Assembly (NCBI GenBank): GCA_950295325.1
Contig: OX485804.1
Span: 930,001 to 994,000, forward strand
Direction: 5' to 3'
From: Polytrichum commune
Taxonomy: Eukaryota > Streptophyta > Polytrichopsida > Polytrichales > Polytrichaceae
Length of the DNA stretch: 64,000 bases
Part shown: positions 38,198-51,344 of the stretch, piece by piece
How the letters are laid out: every line of letters begins with the position of its first letter
Position numbering within the stretch: the stretch's first letter is position 1
The notes under the pieces: generated by a model
Told to the model about the DNA's origin: nothing
Database searches by the model: none
What the model saw: only the letters and a program-made list of their open reading frames with translations
Made by a program: the position numbers and the translations under genes

Positions 38198-40730
38198 CAT
38201 GTTCAAGTAGTTGCATAACCTCGTTGTAGGTAAACATCGGAGCGTGAATGAACTTATCACTCTTGTAATCCATCTTGCACAGAGACCTAAACACATAATA
38301 AAGATGTTTGTAGTATACCCATTTTACTTAAAGTTTATTTCCCAAAGATTGAGATGACATTTTTGTAATGTCCGGATATCTATAATACGGAATGTCGCCA
38401 ATTGTGACACGGTATGCAATGTCCCCCTTGGAGATGATGTTGATTAACACTCCAAACCATGGAAATTATATCGTATTAATTCCAACCACATAATAACCAT
38501 CCATGAGTCCAACCCTCTCCCATTTTAAAAAAAAATCCGTTGTTGGATCCTGATACATTGTCATCCTAAACTTGGAAGTTGGATGGGTGTCTGGATTTGG
38601 TGGCACACGGAAATGCGATCAAGGGATGGGGAGGATTGTAATTGTTAAAAGCCTACGATGAAATGAAAGTGCTTCTTTGTGTTGTAGTTGAAATGTAGCG
38701 TCCTCAACCGCCAACACATCCTTCTTCGATAAATTAGTACCTACCTTCACAAGTCATATGCTTGGTACTATAGGCAAGTTTGACACATACTACTTCTTGT
38801 TGCCACTTACACAATGTTTGATGTCGTCAAGGAAAAACAAAAACTTGTCCTTCACATTGTTGGTGGAGCGATACTCTGCCTTCATACCCTTGTATGTGGG
38901 AGTAGGGATGCCATGTTTGCTAGTTCCAACTTCAACATTGCACAAAGTCCATGTATGGGCTTGCATCACCAACATTTTTTGGTAGAGTTGGGTGACAATC
39001 GTGCAATATAACTTCATAGCATTTGCAAGCAATTTGGGGTCTCCACACTTGGCAACAACCTTCAAATCATGAACATACAAATCATATTGTCCACTATCGC
39101 TTCGTACAAGCAAGTCATCTTGTTGCCAAAGTGTTAAAGCCACTTGTTGTGCATAGTATCTACAATATTACATGTGGGCATTTCCACACATTCATCCATA
39201 GTCACATCCTGCAAACATTACACAAATTATAGTATATTGTATGTATATCAAGGAAACTCAAAAATTAAAGAACATTGCATAATATAGGGTGGTAATGCAC
39301 TTACAAGAATCATATGACCACCCCATTGCTTATAATGAAAGTGCTTGAATCCCAACCACTTAGAGATTCCAATAATGCCTTATTTTGTGGCAGCTCCAAA
39401 TGATAACCACCACGAATGAATCATATGATATCTAGATTTGGCTTCATCAATTGTTTTTGCATCCTTGTAGTCTTTGCATAGATGATTGTGCTGAAATTGC
39501 AAATATATTTATGCGTCACTTTATCCAAGCTTAAATACCAATGGAAAAGACACGTGCGCTCACGACCCACCATTGCCATACTTGGGCCATCCTCCCTGTA
39601 GATCTTCTTGACCGCATTCCAATCGCTTGAGCATGAAACCTTTGAAGTTCTTGTTTGGCACTCCCTTCTTCACTTTGAACCGGAAACAAAGTTTTGTTAA
39701 TTTGGGGAGAAGAGTACTAACTTTATTCATAACCACCTCTAAGGACAAATTTGTTAGGTGATGTACTTCAATGTTTGATGGGAGGTTTTAGGAGGCAATT
39801 TGCCAAGAAATGTTTGTTTGTTACCATTAGAGTTCATGGCAGTGGGCGTTTTCATGAATTCCGTGGCAACACACTCGTAAGCCATGTCCAACGACTCATG
39901 ACATGTAGCATTAGATACATGATGTTTGTAAACACCAAGATGTATATATGTCCTTGACATCTCTGGAGATGTGATGTAAACATATATTATATGAGCATGA
40001 CACAACGCAATGCATATTGGTGTGGAATAATATACCTTATATTCCAATTTTGCTTTCGATGGGGCCACATCCCCCACAAAAAGGGACAAAAGTCAATTTG
40101 ATCCACTTAGTGTAGTTGCGAGTGTCTCCATTACAATACATGTAATCACAATACTTGTTTTTGTATTGTGGATGACCCGCACGAAAGGAATGTCTAAAGA
40201 ATAATCCAAAATCCTTTTGAATATTTGTTGTTTTGGTTATGCACCAAGGGTGTCCATCGCACATCTTGTCCATGCCATCCATGGACTAGCCCGTGGACTA
40301 GCCATACACACTTCAAACTCCCAATGTCATAAGGGGCAATACAAATATCATGTCACCATCAAAAAGATGGTGGTAAGTATTTGATGATATGAACCTTGAT
40401 GGTGTCAGTGTCAGTGTCAGTGTTAGTAGTTGCAAAATCAGATTTACCAAAATCAACAATGTCAGTGTCAATAGTTGCAAGATCATATTTACACCTCTTT
40501 CTAGACTTTGTTAGTTTTAGAGCGTCGACAATAATCATATTTGACAAGGATGAAAGAGGGTGCAAAGGTGAACGTCGAGATGGTGTTCCTTGGCGAGCCA
40601 ATCTCATGTAAAGTGGATGGCAAGGTGATTTATCAACATTCACTAACATTTTGGAAGGTATACAAGTGATATTCCTAAAAGGAAAAAAATGATGTGTCAA
40701 AAAAATCAACTTTCGTACAAACATCACAAC
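38198..40730 (-). pseudogene. Decayed Mutator-like transposase, copy A
   Basis: The minus strand carries a chain of related frames broken by stops and frameshifts. In order: an N-terminal charged stretch (40,727–40,359), a Cys/His-rich segment (40,282–40,037), LGVYKHHVSNATCHESLDMA with MKTPTAMNS (39,957–39,830), NKNFKGFM then, after a frameshift, SDWNAVKKIY and ERTCLFHW (39,680–39,540), and KQWGGHMILV near 39,310. The C-terminus VTIGDIPYY…YYKHLYYVF…KFIHAPMFTYNEVMQLLE stops near 38,198. A C-x2-H-W motif after a D/A-rich helix and a C-terminal C-x-C…C-x-H SWIM-like finger are typical of MULE transposases. Here the expected Cys positions read Tyr, and the catalytic Asp region is damaged. I recall similar proteins in moss genomes; this is memory, not a search. 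Confidence 0.6.
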
Positions 40731-42714
40731 ACAAGAACATCATCCGCACTAAGCTCCAACTACATAGTCACAATACTTGGGATTTGGACCATTGATGTGC
40801 CAGACTTATTTGTCAACATGATAGTGGAAACTTGCATTTGGGTATCGGAAAGACCTTTAGCCTCAAAATGATCCAGGACCTAAAATCTAGATATTGCCAT
40901 CATCCCTCCTGTTCTTTATCATCAAGTTTGTTTTAGTTATATTTCCCTCCACATTATATTTCTTGCTCGACGTACATTGTTCCTACTCCCAGATTGAACC
41001 TCAAATACAACAAGTCCTATGAAACAAAAACATGACCATCATCCTGAAGGGGCAATGTGAAAGGCACCAAGGTACCCTAAGCTCTAATGGTAGCCATTTG
41101 GAGATAAAGGAATGTATGAGATTCGAGGAATGTGAATACATATAAAACCAGTAGATCTATATGCATTGGTTGTTTACGTTTAATTTTTTTATTATAAACA
41201 AAAATATAGATGTGATCACACATTAGAAAATCATTCTACTATATTTGATTTGTAGAATTAGGGCCAACAAGAATGCTATGCTGGTAAAACCTTTTAATAC
41301 AATTTTGTGTGTCGTGATAATGAAATAAATATTATAAACATCACTAATGTCAATTTGTATCATGGAGTGAAAACAATAGTTTTGATTGAAATATTTATTT
41401 TTAATCATTTATGATTAGTGTGCACATCCCTATCAAGGAAGTAGAGCCAGACAATTGATTGTTTTCATATTTAGTTAGATGTAAATAAAGAAACATATAA
41501 CCCGAAGTATGACACTACCCAATGCATAAGAAATAATGTATCATGGTTCTTCTCGAGTACATTGAGCTCACATAGTGTAGAAGTTTATAGAACTCAAATG
41601 CAAGACCATATTCATGCCATAGTTGGGGGAAAAAAATAGAGATGAATGACATTGTTCAAGTATTCTAGTTCCAAACAATCCATGAGGTCCAAAATGGAGA
41701 GAAAGATGTGCACGTATTGCAGCTGCTATGGAAATTGACATCGAGAATGGATATGAAGCGGAAGATGCAGATGGGGAAGCATATCGTAGTTTGAGGTTAG
41801 TGTGGAAAATAGGGGCACTTTATAAACTTGGTTTTTTAACGGCTACATTCAAATTAATAAACAGGTTTGGAATGTGCCATCCAATTCAATAAGACCCTTG
41901 TTTTTGGGATGCGCATCCTAGACTCTATAATCATATAAAGTTGTTTATTTTTGGGATTTCGACAATTATTTTTAGCACAAAATTACCAACATTATAATTT
42001 TGTGTCGTTGAAATTTTGCTTGTAGTTCATGTTTTGATTATGATTTAAATATTTACTATATTTAGATATTTGGATATTTTTAACTTGCTCATTTGCAAAT
42101 TATTATGTTCTTGATGTTCCCAATGTTCTATATGCTTACAATATTGGCATCCCAAACTATGGGTTTATTTTATTTTAAGACTTTCCAAAGTCTCCGCTTA
42201 ACAAATATACTGTTTGGTATACGTTTCTTGGATATATGCATATTTTTCTATCCAATAATATTAGTTTTTAAAATTTCAATCATTTTTGTTGCTATTCATT
42301 TGATTTTTTACATCTTCCATTCTGTAAATTAATTGGCATTTTGGAATTTCATGAAATCTTGATATGACTCTTGAAAATTTATTGTCAATTGCCACTACTC
42401 TAGTGAAGTCTATGTACAAGGTGAATTGACTTAGTTGGTGGGATTTAAGTGGCACATCATGTGAGTCTCTTGGTTTTTTATTGGGGGGAATCAAGGAGAA
42501 AGACTTGAAGAAATGATTAATCAAAGCCTAATTTTGGGCCAAAATAAACACTTATTCATTCATTTGATCTATAGTATTTTTATAATTGTTTATAATTGTT
42601 TTTTGATATTCATATGATATGTATGTGTTATTTTGTAGTTGAGGATGAATTTGTGAAGGAGTTAGTCCACATTAAACCCAACTCTTTTGTCAAAGTTAAG
42701 AGTCCAAAATATGA
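40731..42714. other. Intergenic, no gene seen
   Basis: AT-rich stretch with short frames only. No repeat partner was identified within the window. A short plus-strand frame (42093–42332) is rich in Phe/Ile/Leu because of base composition and is not taken as a gene. Confidence 0.45.
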
Positions 42715-43600
42715 AATTTAGTGTCTTGGATCCGAGACACAAATTTCTCATTTTTGGCAATTTATTCTAGACCTCTAGGAAACGTTGTTGGGGTCATTTG
42801 GAGCCCACTTGACCGAATTTTATTCAATCATTTTTGTGAGAAAAAATGGAAAAATCTTGATATAGAGTTACTCAAATCCAAGACACAAATTTATCATTTT
42901 TGGTGATTTGTTTTAGACCCTTAAAAATTGTTGTTGGGGTCATTTGGAGCCCACTTGACCAAAAAAAATTGAATTCTTTTGTAAGAAGAAATGGGATTAT
43001 CTTGTAATAAAGTGTCTCAGTTCTGGGAGGCAAATTTTCTATTTTTTGCAATTTATTTAAAACCCCTAGGAAACACTATTAAGGTTTTTCTTTTCTGTTC
43101 TAAACCCCTGGGAAGCACTATTAAGATCATTTGGAGCCCACTTGACCAAATTTATTTCAATTTGTTTCTGGTGAGAAGAAATGGAAAAATCTTGAAAGAA
43201 TTTTTTTTGAATTTTAGACACAAATATCTCATTTTTTGGGCGATTTGTTCTAGACCCATGAGAAGCATTACTGCAGTCATTTGGAGTCCATGTGACCAAA
43301 TTTGGTTTTTAAAATATTTTTTGATATAAAAGTCCAACATCTTGATATGTAGTGTTTGGGATCCAGAACAACAAATTATGAACCTTACATGTATTTTTTG
43401 AAATCACCAATAAGCATTGTTGGTCCATTGTTTGGGTCATTTGGGTCATCTTGATAATGACATAACATCGCGAACGATCCTTAGAATGCCCAAAATGTAA
43501 GATTTGTAGTCTTGATATCACAACATAATATTCTCATTTTTTGAGTAATTATCGAATGCCCAAGGTTGCTTTGTTGTGACTTTAATTTGATTATTTGGAG
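42715..43600 (+). repeat. Tandem array, six units of about 146–150 bp
   Basis: Anchor AGACACAAATTTCTCATTTTT and variants recurs near 42734, 42881, 43027, 43216, 43366 and 43520. It is followed in each unit by TTTATTCTAGACCYCTAGGA, GTCATTTGGAGCCCACTTGA and AGAAGAAATGGAAAAATCTT. The third-to-fourth spacing is 189 bp because of an extra internal copy of AAACCCCTRGGAARCACTAT. Frames 42991–43329 (+) and 43066–43299 (−) are products of the repeat. Confidence 0.8.
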
Positions 43601-43677
43601 ACCACTTGAATGAATTTTATTAAAAAAATTGAAAATTCCCATCATCTTCAAATTTCTGCTTTTGGCTCCAAGACAAT

Positions 43678-45862
43678 ATGTTCCTCATTCGTTGGACAAT
43701 ATGTGAAATTGGGTTGATTTGGAGGCTTGTACCTTTGAGAATTTGGATATTATTAGTGTATATTTGCCAAAAAGTCTTTATGAACCTAATGTTCCATCAC
43801 CTCCACATACCATCCCTCCTTGGAACAACCACAAGCAAAAGAATATTGAAAATGTGTCTGAATTTGCTTTTGAGTGTCTCCCCAATGATGGCCCCTTAAA
43901 TCTCATTGTCTTAAAAAGAAAGGTGTTCAAGAGTATACAAGGTTGTTTGTGGCCTTCTATGATTCGTGTTGGAAAACAAATATTGGGGTTTCAACGAGTT
44001 GTCACTGTGTTGTCTTCTTAACACATATTTGACAATACTACTTATGCAACTTAATCCCTTTGCTACTTTAAATTCTCCCTCTTCACCCCATCGCAATGTT
44101 AAATCGTTTTCAATCAACTGCCTAAATGGTAGGATCTACTCTGCAAACTCAAGATTTTACATCTTGATGTTTCTTTGTTCACTATCCAAATTAGATTTTG
44201 TTTTCCAAAAAAAAATTTAAAATAAAAAATCTGAGGTGGATGTGGAGGCCTTGAAAGTATACTTTAGTCTCACATCCTCATCCTTGTTGCTTATTCATCT
44301 ACATGTTGGTATTCGCATACTCTCAAGGTCTCCATGCCACATGGATTTCATTGTTAGTTTTGTTCATGGCTTGTGCAAATATATTGATCTATGTTAGGTG
44401 CCTTCATTTCATGCTTGCAGATGTAGTTGCCGCCATCTAGTCGCGTACAAGGAAAACTCTTCACTGTTCGATGTTACCCTATTACCATTGCATGATACAA
44501 TACCAACTTTTGGCTCGGGTGGAACTCTAGCATAGGTAGTCTTCGTCAATTCCAACAAAGACCATGTCAAGAAGGTGGTGAGGAAAAATCGATTGACTAA
44601 GTAAATTTAACTATTTCTCCAAATCCTCCTCACCGTTTGACATTTGTAGCTTAAGAAATGCCCACTTCAAGTCTAGCATTTACATTTTTATTATGCATAA
44701 AATAGAAATTTGGTGTGATTTCTCCTCCAAGTTTTATGGTTTAGCTTCCATATGCAAAGGGTGTTGTTCGGATCATGGCATGGTCAATGACGCTGGTCTT
44801 TTGCCATAGGTATAAACAAATTGTTCGTCACCCATTCATATATGACAAGTTGGATGAGGGCGTTAATCTTCATGATTAGTCTAAATGTTTTTGACTAGTT
44901 TATGGCTACGGAGGTGTCTGTGTGAGTGTTCGTGGTATGGTTCTAATTTTGTATATTCATTAATAAAAAATTTGGCCAATGTATTGTATGCACAATTGAC
45001 ATTTTTTCCCTATACCCATCTTCTCCATGTGTTCAAACAACTTTGTTGTGATAATCTCTCTACAATCAAAGTGATAATAACTTCAAATTGTGTAACAATG
45101 TTTGGATCTTGGGCTTCCTTTTAAATTTACCACAATTTGTGGACATTGATTCATGTGAGTAATTTCTCTTATACTTTCATCTATTCTTAAAAAATAATTT
45201 TTTTCTTCTTCCAAAATATTGTCATCAATTCATTTCTCAAACCTACGTGAGTTTCTCTAAAAATAGTCAAGACTATGCTCAGCACTTGGAATGTGCTTGC
45301 AAACTTTTGAAGAATTGAATGTTGAATCTAAAATAAATATTTAAATTTATTACCATTCATATTATTAAAAAAATTAATTATTTTAATTATTTTTGACAAA
45401 ATACCACGGGTATAGGATACTAGTGGGTGTAATTCCAAATATTTTCCCTCCCTCACTGCGCACATGATAACACTCCCCTTCCGATGAAGAGCATGTGAAG
45501 AAGCTTGCAAGGAAATACCAATTGAGTGCAAGAATTCTACATTTCAATCATAGATTTTGCCAACTTGTATCCATTTGTTTCGATTTGCATTGTAACAATG
45601 ATATTTTTTTTTGAAAAAGAAAGAAAAGGAAAGCATGATTTCTCCTTCACATAAGGGTTTGCTAGTATATGCGGAGAATATGGATCATGTTATAACAAAC
45701 ATATCAACATCAACTCCTCCCAGTACGTCCACCCAAATTGCTTGTAACCCTTACATAGACAATGAGGCAATAGAATGCATTGATCTTGATGATTTAGTTG
45801 CACTAGTTTACAAAAAGTTAGATAGGTGTCAACACCATCCACTACATTTTTGTTTCGATTGA
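43678..45862 (+). pseudogene. Decayed coding-like region, unrecognised
   Basis: Plus-strand frames with protein-like composition follow one another with interruptions. 43719–44021 contains LPKSLYEPNVPSPPHTIPPW and SEFAFECLPNDGPLNLIVLK. 43966–44220 contains FATLNSPSSPHRNVKSFSIN. About 44,391–44,580 reads HACRCSCRHLVAYKENSSLF. 45,611–45,862 ends DLDDLVALVYKKLDRC. No domain is recognised. The serial frames and the stops between them suggest a dead transposon protein or captured gene. It may belong to the same block as the transposase to its left. Confidence 0.3.
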
Positions 45863-46480
45863 ATAGGATTGGATTGGATATTTTGTGGTTGAAGGCGTGA
45901 CAACGCTTGAATCATAGTCTTCTTTTTAAATTACCCCAAAATTGTGGACTTGTATATGTGTGAGTAATTTCCGATATTCCTAAACATTTGACCCATTCAT
46001 GTACAACATTCTCAATACTTGGCATGTGATCATATTCCTTTGTTGACTCCTACACCATTCAAGAACTCTATAGCAAACCCTTGTGCCACGTTCCGACTGT
46101 GAAATTTTAGAATATAGTTAGGCATTCAATTGGACAATTGCAATATGTTGAAACTCCTCATTCACTTTATTATGACATAAAAGCAATGGTCATGTGGATT
46201 TGCTCACCTTGGGGCTAAGTAAGTTGGTTAGTGGATGTCATGGTCTAATGTTTGTGTATGTATGGATTTGAAACCTTGTGAGATCCCTTAACTAAGTCTA
46301 AATGGCGGGCATCCACCCATTATTGTTGCAGTTTTCTAGGTTTTTGGGGGGTTTAAAAAAGAAATGGTAATTATTTATGTCAAAATACCATGAATATAGG
46401 TTACTAGCGGTTGTGTTCCCCCCAAAATTACTACCTCACTCTTCATGTGATATTGCTCACCACTCACAACTCACATGATA
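45105..46480 (+). repeat. Imperfect direct duplication, about 0.8–1.0 kb apart
   Basis: TTTTAAATTTACC…AATTTGTGGAC…GTGAGTAATTTC at about 45121–45165 recurs at about 45926–45975. AAAATACCACGGGTATAGGATACTAG at about 45400 recurs near 46380, followed in both by a CCTCACT…CACATGATA segment. The spacing grows from 805 to about 985 bp, so the second copy holds an insertion or the first a deletion. Confidence 0.55.
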
Positions 46481-46839
46481 GCATTCCCCTATTTCTACAC
46501 ATACTTAGCTTAGCATAGTATTAATGTAAGTTACATTTTCTTGGCCTTACATGATAAACCTCCTATACAGACAAACATTATGCTAAAACATCCCTCCCTA
46601 TGTGTACAATGTACGAGAGATGTCCAAAAAATCCATTTTGTGTACCCCACGATTACGTATGGAAACATGAAGTGCATCCCTTGGGTACAAAATCAATTTC
46701 AAAGCCCTAATGTGAGAATTATGTTTTTTTTTTTAAAAAAAAAACTTGGTGAAGCTCATAGAAATTGTGCAATTTGACCGTGTATTGAGTCCCTTGGTCC
46801 TTTCAGGGTTAGCATTTAATACCAATTGTAGACTAGCTT

Positions 46840-47690
46840 TTCTCCAACGCACCATAAACAAGTCAAGTAGGAGACGTACGGATGTCACATGTGCAAGAAT
46901 GTGGCCTTGGCCCTCATGAAATTGAGATTTGGAAAACTCTCATCTCAAGGCTCAATCAATAGCTAAAATTCATATACCCAAAACCAAGATTGAACATATA
47001 CCAACATTAAGCACTAATGTCATACATGTGTAGGATTCAAATGTACGGTAGTGATACATAGTGTCGGTTTTAGGTTTGTGTACTACTTTTGGGTATACAT
47101 GTGTTAGTTTCTTTATCAACATTTGATGCCAATTGTAGACCATATTTTCTCAATACACCATGAATGAGTCAAATATGAGGTCCCACTGATGTGTGACAAT
47201 GTCATTTGCCTCAAGTGATTCTTTGGATGAAAAACTCTCATCTCAAGGCTCAATCAATTGCTAAGGTATGTACCAAAAACCAACAATAAACTTGAAACCG
47301 GTACTATATACCATGGAATTGTGTGTGTGGACTACAAATGCTTGACAATGATACACATTATTGATGATTTTGAATTAAGTGTAAATTTCCTGTTGGTTTT
47401 GGATATGCTTATGTGAATTTATTTTTTAACACATGGTCCCCATTGTGTGCCGATCAAATGCCAGGTTTCCCTTATGCACTGTGAACGAGTCACATAGAAG
47501 GTCCCATTGATGTGTGACAATGTCATTAGGCTCAAGTGATGAATATGGTGGAAATTTCTCATCTCTAAGCTCAACCGATTGCTAAAGACATGTTCCCAAA
47601 ACCAACAATGAACCTAAAACTAATATTATGTACTAGGGTCATGTGTAAGCTTGGAGGGAAAATTTTATGCAATTTATGTTGTTATTTTCC
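46840..47690 (+). repeat. Satellite array 2, three units of the same ~300-bp family
   Basis: Anchors GTCAAGTAGG (46863), GTCAAATATGAGG (47170) and GTCACATAGAAGG (47482) are each followed by CTCATCTCAAGGCTCAATCAAT-like text, CCAAAACCAA and ATACATAGTGTCGGTTTTAGG. This is the same family and orientation as the array at 36,055–37,800. Single diverged pieces (ATACATAGTGTC…TTTAGG) may persist near 48,775 and 49,385. Confidence 0.8.
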
Positions 47691-47799
47691 TAGGTCCACA
47701 ACATTAGGTATGGAGGTCTTAAGTAGCTCATTTTTCTTGCTCTCCATCTTCTATTGATGAAATTTACATCTTCAAAGTTGTGTTACATTGCCATATTTA

Positions 47800-48040
47800 T
47801 AATAATACATCAACAAAAACCACATTGCAAATTAGACTTCCTCTATTCAATTATGGTTAATGGAAGTGGTTTTTTTTTTTTGATTCCGTAATTGAATACA
47901 TAGGTCCGCCCAATCGTGTTCAGTGCTGAGTGTGGACTAGTTGACAAAATTTGAAGGCGTTGTCCAATCCCTTTGAAACATGCATCTTTATGTTGTTTAA
48001 TCTTCGATCCTCACCAAACCACAAACCAAGCAAATACATG
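47800..48040 (+). repeat. Dispersed repeat E, copy 1
   Basis: Collinear with 58515–58775 in the same orientation. Both contain ATAGGTCCGCCCAA or GAGGTCCTCCCAA, GTGTTCA, TTTGAAGRCGTTGYCCAATC, ATCTTTATGTTGTTT-like text and CGATCCTCAC. No coding frame is shared. Confidence 0.65.
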
Positions 48041-51000
48041 TGTATGATTAAGGAAAGCAATCGAATAAAACTCGCTTACCTTACATGCACCTCACCTGTT
48101 GAGTTTAGTAAGTTAAGGTAGGAATACCTTAAACCAAGATAACACCCAAAACCAACACCCTCGAAATCTTGCATAATAGATACATGTTGATTTTGAGAAT
48201 GTTCACCATCCGAACATCAAGCCCCCCCTTAAGAATATTGAGTGCCAGCACCCTTTTCACCTCAAAAATTTATATTTATCCCAATATTGATGTGTGTGTG
48301 GGTACAAATACCTTAACTTCTCAGCTTAAGGTGCTCCTACCTTAATAGGAACTATAAAAGAAAAAGAAAACATAGGTAGGCACACGCACACACATAGGTC
48401 GATATCGAATCCACACAAAGCACACAAGCCAATAAGTAACTAATCGGGAAGAACAAAATCGAGAGAACTTGTTTCCAAGAAGTCCCGACTATAGACGTGT
48501 TTCACAACACCAAGTCCACCAACGCGGGGCCGGGCTTCCATACTATGTTAGGTTAGGAACTTGGCGTACCTTAACCTTAACCTTATCCTCGGGTTGAGGA
48601 GTGAAAACCATTGCGGGACTCGGTCTGAGGCCGTTTGTAGGCATTGGACCCGTGGCCCTCACTTTGTGGCCCATCACTTGAACGAGTGCATCTATAACTT
48701 ATATAAGATATGCACAATAAGATGCCTCCATATGCACGTCACATACCTACAAGCCCTCAATTGTATGATGGTGGTACATAGTGTCCAATTTAGGTTTGGG
48801 TTTTGTGGTGTTTGTAATTTTTTCCATCATAGATAAAACAATTACATTGTATACAAGTCCCTCATCAATTATTTTGGAGTTTAGGGTTAAGGGCTGAGAT
48901 TTAAGGTCGAAGCTCACATTTATGATTGAAACATTCAAAATGGTCATCTTCTCATGCTAAATAAAATTACTCAACGATGGGGTGATGCACCCATAGTGCC
49001 TCAAATTTTGCGAGAACCACTCCCCACTTATGTTGGGACGCTTTTGCGAAATGAACACTTTCAAGCCTGAGTATTGTGTCCCTCTGCAAGGGTGAACAAA
49101 TAAGTGGGATTCTATCACCGTCATTTAATTCATGTGTAATTTTATATAGATCTACGACGTGCATGCATGTCTGCATGGGAGCCAACACTAGCTAGACAAG
49201 TGGCCGCACGATATATGACCATGAAAATTGGATCAACTATCATTCCCGAAACCAGGCCTCCCCCTTTTAGAAAAGGGAGCTCGTAATAGCCATTGTGTAA
49301 CGAAATAGAATACTTCGTTGCATTTTCATCTTTCAAATGGATAAGTTTACGTAGACATCACGATTTCTTGGCCTTGGTTCTAGGTTCAATGTTGGTTTTG
49401 GGAATATGCACACATAAGAACCCGAACATATGATGAAATTCCTCATACACGGTGCTCTCGTCCTCAATTATTCTATGATTCTATCGCTATAGGTGTGTGT
49501 TTGTTGAAGGATCGGTTCGATGTTGTTTGGAGGCGACCTACCTACCTACCAAGCAAGCAAGCAAGCTAGCTTGCCGCCCGGGCACAAGGTGGTTGCCACA
49601 TAGGGTTGGCTACTTTACATGGAAGCGGACACGTACGTGTTTAGTGGGCCAAAGCCGCCAAACTACCATGCTTAGTCAAGTCGGTCTTACTTGAATGTGT
49701 TCCTTATTAAAAGCATGTAATTAACGAACAAGGCTCGCGAGGTTGTTCATGCAAGTTGCCGTCTAAGAAAGCCAACACTGCTAATATCATTAACAATATT
49801 GTTCTTATGACGTGTTTTGCGCATATGCAATTGATTCCAAGGTTGTCGTAGCGTATGGCTTTGATGACAATGTTTGAATATGGACAAGAAGGTCATACTA
49901 ATAACATGTGGTCAGGTGTGTGTCATAAACCCTAATAAGTTGATGTGTTGACTTGTACAAAATTTGGGCTTGCAAAATAAGAATATGATGTTGGTTTCAA
50001 AACCCACATAACACTATTTAGATCTATGACAATGTTCTATGAGATTGACAATATTTCACAAAATATTCCCGGATATTTCCCACATACATACTAAAAGTGG
50101 GAAAATTTCAGGAATTGTCAGTCCCACAAAACATCATTCCCACACAACAGGATCTAAATAATGTTATGCACAATGATTTTTTTTTTTGAAAACAAGTAAT
50201 CCATATAAATATTATATGAATACAATGAGTTGAGGTATAATGGGAAAGTTTACACACTATAAAAATTCCCAATTCTTGTAGTAAGTGAAAACTTTTCATC
50301 ATGAGTTGAGGGGTTGTAAGTGTAGCTCAAGGTTGAACAAAGTGTTTTTGACATGCTAGGCTGAAATGCCTTAAGCAAAAAAAGTTTGAGTTTAGTTTAA
50401 AAACACAAGAGTATACTAATGACATGTTGTGAAACAAATTGATCAATATCTCAAGACCAATTTCCAACTAATTTGGTTACATATCATTTCACCTTTGTAG
50501 AAGTCAATCTTTCTTGAAATTGTGTACATTGTGGAGAAATCAATGTCACAAAATGCTTTAGATAGATAGATAGATTCCAGACAAGGGAAGGAAGAGGAAG
50601 AGGAAAAAGAAAAGGTTGGTTTTCATGCACTAACGTGAATGTGAATGTGTAGTAGCTTTTGGATATGACAAAAAACAGGTAAACAATCAGGGAAGACTCA
50701 AAAGGTAATTCGTATAACATCTAGGTGTCTCAAATAAGTTTAATTAGGACAATCGCATGATCATTCCAGGGTAGTTCATGATTTGGAGTTACAAGTTGTT
50801 CCTTTTAACATAAAAGATTCAAAATCGCTCAATCACATTACATTTAATTTGTGACAGTCAGTCAACCTCACGATATTTCCATTGGCAATAGTCTAGTCAT
50901 GAGTTCATTGTGAATGGACCAAGTGCGGTGCACAAGCATAGGCGCAACCATTGGTAAGAGTCTTGAATTAGTATCCCATTTAAATCTCGTTACCAAAGCC

Positions 51001-51344
51001 AAGGGCACTTTGGTGTAGTCAATAGTCTTGTGTTAATTAAACCCTTTTGATGTAACTTCAAAAGGAAATACAGTGAGCATTGAGAAATAACACATGAGCA
51101 GTAAATGGTAACATGTGAGCCATAAAGTCAAATATAGAACATTCCCATGATTATAGGGGGTCATAACTTAAATTTGGAATATATTTATTAATTTTATTTA
51201 GTTGTGTAGTATTAACATTTCAATATTTGAGAACATAAGGAGGCCTATTACCATGGACTACTAGAACAAAATTCAGTCAATTGCTAATTTCAATTGTAAT
51301 AATCCAAAACGTTGTTGCGTGCACAAAAGTTGATTGAAAATAAG
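48041..51344. other. Intergenic, no gene recognised
   Basis: Short frames only. Palindromic AAGGTAGG/CCTACCTT pieces occur at 48,110–48,360. A microsatellite of CTAC and CAAG units lies at about 49,541–49,566, and GATA units at about 50,561–50,575. Frame 49497–49694 simply translates the microsatellite and flanks. Confidence 0.5.
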
